A DNA stretch of 64,000 nt from Atherinomorus stipes (Eukaryota; Chordata; Actinopteri; Atheriniformes; Atherinidae): positions 1 through 64,000 of the forward strand of contig JALJCO010008637.1 of NCBI GenBank assembly GCA_023101725.1, given 5' to 3'. A model generated the notes under the pieces. That model worked only from the letters and a program-made list of their open reading frames with translations, made no database searches and had not been told where the DNA came from. This document shows, in pieces, positions 58,975 to 64,000 of the stretch. Position 1 is the stretch's first letter, and each line of letters opens with the position of its first letter. Both the position numbers and the translations under genes were made by a program.

Positions 58975-61900
58975 ATGGAAACTACGCTGAGGAATGCACC
59001 TAATGTTAAAGGTATGTACATTTAAGTTTCTTCGTTATATTCAGTCTATGCATTACACATATATAGCTTGCTAAAAGTGGCTAGCTGAGTGCTAACCATA
59101 TAAAAATAAATGAGGACCGTTAACATCCCGTGAGGAAAATTTTCAAATTTAATATGTGTAACCCTGTAGACACCGTATAAACACTGTAGTATAATACTGT
59201 TTTTTTTCCAAGGATAAAGCAATGATTGACGTCTGGTGATATCAGTAATAGTTTTTTCTCTCTCTCTCAGTTACTTCGGAACACAAGGAGAGGAAGTTTG
59301 CAGTTGTGCGGTGGAGTGAGGGGGAGGATGCTGGGAAGCTTAGTGAGGTAAAAACTGATAACATACGGAGGTATGACGACTCCAAGATGGACCAACATGG
59401 GAATCCCATTTCCACCTACTCAGCTGTTATCGAATGGCGCCATGGGAAGAAACAGCGAGGAGGGTGGCCTCACTACAGGGGCAGTGTTGTTTTTGTCTGT
59501 GGTAAGTCTGTGGTTCTAAATTAATATTGTCCTCTTTCTAGCTAAAGACATTTCTCTGAAAATTGGCTTAGTTTGGCCTGTTTGTTTTTTTATGTGCTTA
59601 CTTTTCTTGCACAGTAACTGCAACTTTGCTATGTTTGACAATATACATGATGATGATTTCATTTGAAATGTTAAGACAGCTTGTCACCATTTTATCATTA
59701 GTTACTGCTCTTCAAAATGTTATAAAATTGTAATCTCAAAGTAAACTAAAGTGTGACAGTGAAGGCCCAGGCAACACTCTTAACAGAGTAAATCTCATGA
59801 CATTTTAAAACATAATTGTGGTAATCTGCATCACTGCATCCTACTCCTTTTAATACAAACAACTTAACTCATAAGATTATTGATCTTAGATGTTGAATAG
59901 TTTTATATTTAGTTAATTTTTATATGGATGGAAACTAAGTAAATTATCAATTAGTAGTACTTTGCTGACTGTACTATGTGTACTACACAAAACTATGCTG
60001 CAGTACTGACAGTGTGATAGCACAATACATGAAATGGGAAATGTTATCACACAGCATTTAGACACATACCTGTCTCTGTCTTTGTCTCTTTCTCAATCTC
60101 ATTTACCACCATTTGTTACCTCTCGCTTTCACACATCAGAACCATTCCAGTGTACAATTGCATTTTTAGTCAGAGGTAGAAATGATAGTCATGACTGAAG
60201 TTGCTTGAAAACATGACATGGTCTGGTGATGCAAAAAATGTTGGAGTAACAAGCAGATTATTATGATGTCATTTGTTTGTATTCCTCTTTTTGTTCTCTA
60301 GCTACTCGTTTTGAGGCAGCTCGTAAACTTAATGCATTACTGAGGGAAAATGAACCATCAGACCTGACGAAGAGGGCATCAGTTCACCCTAAAAACTATC
60401 AGGATGATTCAGATGACTCAGATCCAGATGAGACTCAGATTCTGTCGCAGCCTTTGCAAGTCAAGGTAACATCAATTTACTTTGAACTTTTCTGTGGTGA
60501 AATTTTTTTTTTTGTTGTATCATGTTTAATTTGAAAGGCGAAACTCAGATTTATTTTTACAAACCTACTCCAGTGGTCCTACTATCATGCACACAAACAT
60601 CATCTGCACGCAGTGAATTTTGTGATATGTTAAAAGATAAAGGATTAATCAGATGTAGCCTTTTAAATTGGGAAAAAGTTAAATGACTTTTTGGACTGCC
60701 TTCCAAGATGTCTGAACTTTGGAACAAGCCATGGCGTTTGGGGTTGTCAAATCAGCTTTTTAAAGTATGTGGCCTACACTTAGAGGCACAGATATTGAAT
60801 CTATTGTCTTTACACTTCAGATTCTAAACTCCACTACCAGCTTTTTCCTTGTTTCATCATGCCAGTTACTTTGTCTTAATTTCTGTGTATGTCCAGAAAT
60901 CAAAGGCTCTTACAAGGAAAGACCCTGCAGAGGAATTCCTTGCAATGTACAGTCATTCACCGCTTTCAGTCACTCACTGTGACCAAAGTCCAAGAAAGAC
61001 TGTGGTTGAGCTTAAGCGAGAGATCCAAGACCTGAAAGAAGAGAATGCCAAACTGAGGGAGTTGCTTGTCCAAGGTACTCTTTTAACAATTACACAGCTA
61101 ATTTACTGTAAGAAGTCACTTGTTTAAACAATGAGTGTAACATCTTTTATTTCTGGTTTACTGTGTACAGATGTGCCAGAACTCATGAAGACTATGAAAA
61201 ATGTGATTGATTTAGCTAAACCTCTTGAGAGATCCAGTTTGGACCTCCCCCAGACTTCTCCACAGTCCAGGCCAGGTTCATCATCTGATGATTCACAGCT
61301 GCCCCTTCCCAAATCTGCTCCATCCTTCTCATCAGAGTCTGTCACTCCATCTACAAGAGAGTCCCAGTCGTCAAAGGTATTTTTAAAGGATAAATATGGT
61401 GTATAAATTGGATCTACTGTCTGTCAGGAAAATTTTTAATTAATACAGTACCAGTTCAAAGGTTTGGACACACTTTCTTATTACATTTAATGGGAAAACA
61501 TGCCCATACAGATCTGGGCATGAAAAAGTTCCCCTTTCAGCCGACTGCCAGCCACTTACCAGCAATTTGTCTGCTAATTCAATCGCACAGAGAAACGTCT
61601 GTGTGCCCAGGGGAAACAATTTCAGAGCATAAATGAACGCCCAGAACAAGGACGTTTCCACACGCCAAGTTTGGACACCGTACGTGTTTGCGTATTTGCG
61701 GGACAAATCGTTCAGCCAGTGATAGTGCAGTAACGGTGCACTATGAGTGCACCACTTCTGGCAGAAAGAGGAGGAACTTTTTCATGCCCAGATCTGTACC
61801 TTTAACTGGTACTGTACATTTGACAGATTTAATTAGATTTTCATTCTTTACAGCCTTTGAAAGATCTGCTCCCAACACCCCCCAAAAATTACTAATCCAA

Positions 61901-63764
61901 CATTTGCATTCTTGTCTCTTCTCTTGAGATCCCTTCGAGTCAGATCTCTTCTAGTCAGTAAAAGTCAGTTTAATGTTGACTCTTGTCTCATCTTACTGTA
62001 TTTCATCTCTTTATCTGATGTCCTCTTCGGTGTCTTTGCATTAGTATTAGCCATGGTGTGCCTTCAAAGCAGTTGCTGGCATGTGATGTCAAACACTAGC
62101 ACAGGTTACAAGCGATGTACCACAACAACAGAAAAAAGTAGTGAAGTGCTTTCTCTTAGCCTTAGGACACTGTAATGTATAAAAATGTCACAGCGCCATC
62201 AAAATGAATTATTAACAAAGTTTTAAGATGAAAGTTATGTAGTGTTGCTTGAAGTCTCTGATCCTGATCCTAAATGGTCACAATGTTTTTTGTTTGATCA
62301 GGTGGAGATCCATCCTGGAACTGGAGTCATGATTGAGAAACTGGCGTGGGCCTACGCTATTAATGCAAATTCAGCTACAGTTTTTGTGAGGCATCTGCTC
62401 ACAGCAGTCTTCCCTACAGAGATACTGCTGGTGAGCAATCTTCGAGGGGGAAAACGAGGCAGAGGGGATGCACGTTTACCTCTGGACAAAAATAAATTGG
62501 ATGCCATCTACAGTAAGTTTTTTGTTTTTTATGGTATGTATCTTGAGCCATAATTTTTGTTTTTACAGATTACAGACAAGTTTTATTTTTTGTGTTTGTT
62601 TTTAATATTTCTGTTGAACCACAATTAAAAATCAATGTCATGATTTTCATAGAATGCTTTATTTATTGCTTTAGTCACTCACTGATGTTTTTTTCCATCT
62701 TAAATTGCAGGGTATGAATAATTTTGAGGACGACTGTATCTATTTAACATTTTCTACATTGTATTATTATTAATGAAGAAATGCCACTACCAAATTGATT
62801 AACCTAATTTACAGAGTTCTGCTTGCTCTTCAATTTATTATATGCTGTATTTTAAGGTACAGTCATCCTCAAAATTATTCATACCCTAAAATTTACAGAA
62901 AATGCCAAATTCATAATAGTAATTCAAATAACGAGAAATGAAAAAAGAAGTAATATGAAAACAATTATAATTTAGTAAAATAAAACATTGATTTTGAATT
63001 GTGGTTTAAAAAAGCAAACAAACAAAACTGTCCCAAAACAATTAGAGCACCTTGCACATGATGGTCAAAATATGATGGACATTAGAGAATGATTTATTGC
63101 AATGATTGTCTCAAAGGTGTTGCTCAACAAAATATTAGTTCAGGAGCCCCATCATGCTTGTTTACTTGTTTTTCTTTTTTGTTTTTTAATATTTAATTTG
63201 AACCACAATTCAAAATCAATGTCCTGATTTTCACAATTTTTTATGTATTATGACTTTGTTCAGTTTTCAAATTATTTCACAGACAGGTGATTTTTTTTTC
63301 CCCCTTACTTATTAGGAGGGTATGGAAAATTTTGAGGATGACGACATATTATTGGCTTTCTCATGACATGTTATTTTAGGCTATTTCTCTGCTGTCTCTG
63401 GTATTATTTTTTGTCCACACCAAATAATTGAATGAACCATTTGATTAATTTCCTCATTAATAGTGATACACTGATGTTTTTCATTTTAATGAACCTCTCT
63501 ATGCATGTCTTATACACTACAAAGTTGGCACAATTAGGTGATTACAAAAATTATAAAAGCAGGATCATTGCAATAGTTTATTGGCTATTTTCAGATTATT
63601 AATTCTACTTAACCCCCCACTCCCCTTATTTTTGTACATGTATAGGTGCAACTCTTGAGAGGTGGCCTGGGACCCCTCCCTCCAGCATTGGTGTCACAAT
63701 CAACGCCAAGATCACAGAACTCCGAGCCAAAAGTAAAAATGTCTCTGTCACAGAATCCCCTTAA
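58975..63764 (+). CDS. BEN-domain protein, seven exons, intact (381 aa)
   Basis: BEN domains bind DNA and mediate contacts in chromatin factors, so the product is probably a nuclear DNA-binding protein. Exons are 58975-59011, 59271-59501, 60302-60465, 60897-61074, 61171-61376, 62302-62512 and 63646-63764. All junctions are GT-AG, phases agree, and the sum is 1146 nt (382 codons with stop). The ATG has A at -3 and G at +4. Residues 13-89 form an unnamed conserved-looking module (KFAVVRWSEGED..GGWPHYRG). An acidic Asp/Ser stretch follows. Residues about 178-203 form a coiled coil (VVELKREIQDLKEENAKLRE). A Ser/Pro linker precedes the BEN domain at about 273-372 (VEIHPGTGVMIEKLAWAYA, FVRHLLTAVFPTEILLVSNL, LDKNKLDAIY, then GVTINAKITELRAK). 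Introns 5 and 6 hold MITEs. It lies head-to-head with a CACTA-type transposase and may be its partner. Confidence 0.85.
61446..61814. mobile_element. Tc1-type MITE split by a nested MITE
   Basis: The left end is CAGTACCAGTTCAAAGGTTT and the right end CCTTTAACTGGTACTG, inverted repeats flanked by TA (61444-61445 and 61815-61816). Most of the length is the inserted element at 61509-61796, so the outer element itself is only about 80 bases. It lies in intron 5 of the BEN gene. Confidence 0.8.
61509..61796 (+). mobile_element. 288-bp MITE, CAGATCTGGGC family (copy 2)
   Basis: TIRs CAGATCTGGGCATGAAAAAG and its inverse, with TA on both sides (61507-61508, 61797-61798). It matches 50107-50380 over its whole length and in the same orientation, with a short extra segment near 61735-61750 (GTGCACTATGAGTGCACC, itself palindromic). 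It is nested inside another MITE. Confidence 0.92.
62523..62738 (+). mobile_element. Truncated copy of a TIR element (right half)
   Basis: Ends GGGTATGAATAATTTTGAGG, ACGACTGTA. Its body (GAACCACAATTAAAAATCAA) matches the right part of the complete copy at 62860-63345. The left half is missing. It begins almost at the donor of BEN exon 6 without touching it. Confidence 0.7.
62860..63345 (+). mobile_element. Tc1/mariner-type MITE, about 486 bp
   Basis: Begins CAGTCATCCTCAAAATTATT CATACCC and ends GGGTATGGAAAATTTTGAGG ATGACGACA, inverted repeats with TA on both sides. No transposase frame. It is in the same orientation as the truncated copy just upstream, in intron 6 of the BEN gene, between the two exons that encode the BEN domain. 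Confidence 0.75.
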
Positions 63765-64000
63765 ATGGAGCTTTAATGGCTTGTTTGTCACATTTTGTGT
63801 TACTGCTATGTAATGCCAGGTTTTATGTAAAAGATAGAGATTGCTATACTGTAAATGGGCAGGTTTTTATCAACCCCTTGTTTTGCCCAAGTTGAAGCTT
63901 GAAAGTTCTATAACTAAAGCAGCCAAAAACTATGTTGTCTAGTTTGCTCTTTTCACAAAAGAGTTGAAATAAGGCTTAATGTTTTGATATCAGTATTTCA
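63765..64000 (+). other. Downstream flank of the BEN gene
   Basis: Probable 3' untranslated sequence after the stop codon at 63762-63764. No canonical AATAAA was noted within the window, so the transcript end may lie beyond it. Confidence 0.4.

Overview
The window looks like intronic and intergenic DNA from a ray-finned (teleost) fish. Coding exons are short, bounded by GT-AG splice sites and separated by kilobases of AT-rich non-coding DNA. The repeats are the usual teleost set: Tc1/mariner, hAT, PIF/Harbinger and TTAA-type (piggyBac-like) elements, L2 and Rex3-like LINEs, a tRNA-headed SINE and many microsatellites. I saw no rRNA, isolated tRNA, CRISPR array, operon or bacterial feature. 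All family assignments come from reading the sequence and from memory of the families; no search was run.

Positions 1-41000 hold the 5' part of a plus-strand MAGUK scaffold gene, most likely dlg2 (PSD-93/chapsyn-110). Three exons are supported. 21832-22281 carries the KYRYQ start and the LSQI..VHGYV stretch typical of DLG1/DLG2, with an in-frame 21-bp coding minisatellite. 28069-28191 is a 41-codon exon I do not know from the common isoforms. 40618-40887 is an alternative first coding exon starting MNYIFGNNTL. All three are phase-compatible. No PDZ, SH3 or guanylate-kinase exon was found, so the rest of the gene should lie downstream, in keeping with the very large introns of DLG2.

The intervening DNA is a nested mosaic of mobile elements, many with readable termini. 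Examples are two inverted hAT MITEs with 8-bp target duplications (8719-9117, 9551-9942), a larger hAT derivative with a BED-finger remnant (15772-16728), a Tc1-like element with about 210-bp inverted repeats and a 263-codon transposase reading frame (30387-31932), several small TIR elements, an L2 LINE inside a 3.6-kb element with long inverted repeats (11297-14923), Rex3 fragments (46240-46990) and a decayed Harbinger element (49161-50440).

Positions 53900-63800 hold the most distinctive locus: two multi-exon genes transcribed away from a shared region of about 330 bp. On the minus strand is a CACTA/EnSpm-type (TNP2-like) transposase with seven predicted exons. It has a run of near-identical short acidic exons and a single 1-nt frameshift in the large last exon. 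On the plus strand is an intact seven-exon gene for a 381-residue protein with a coiled coil and a C-terminal BEN domain. The pair could be a two-gene DNA transposon, or a BEN gene beside or derived from one. The element termini could not be defined here. The BEN gene's introns have in turn collected nested MITEs.
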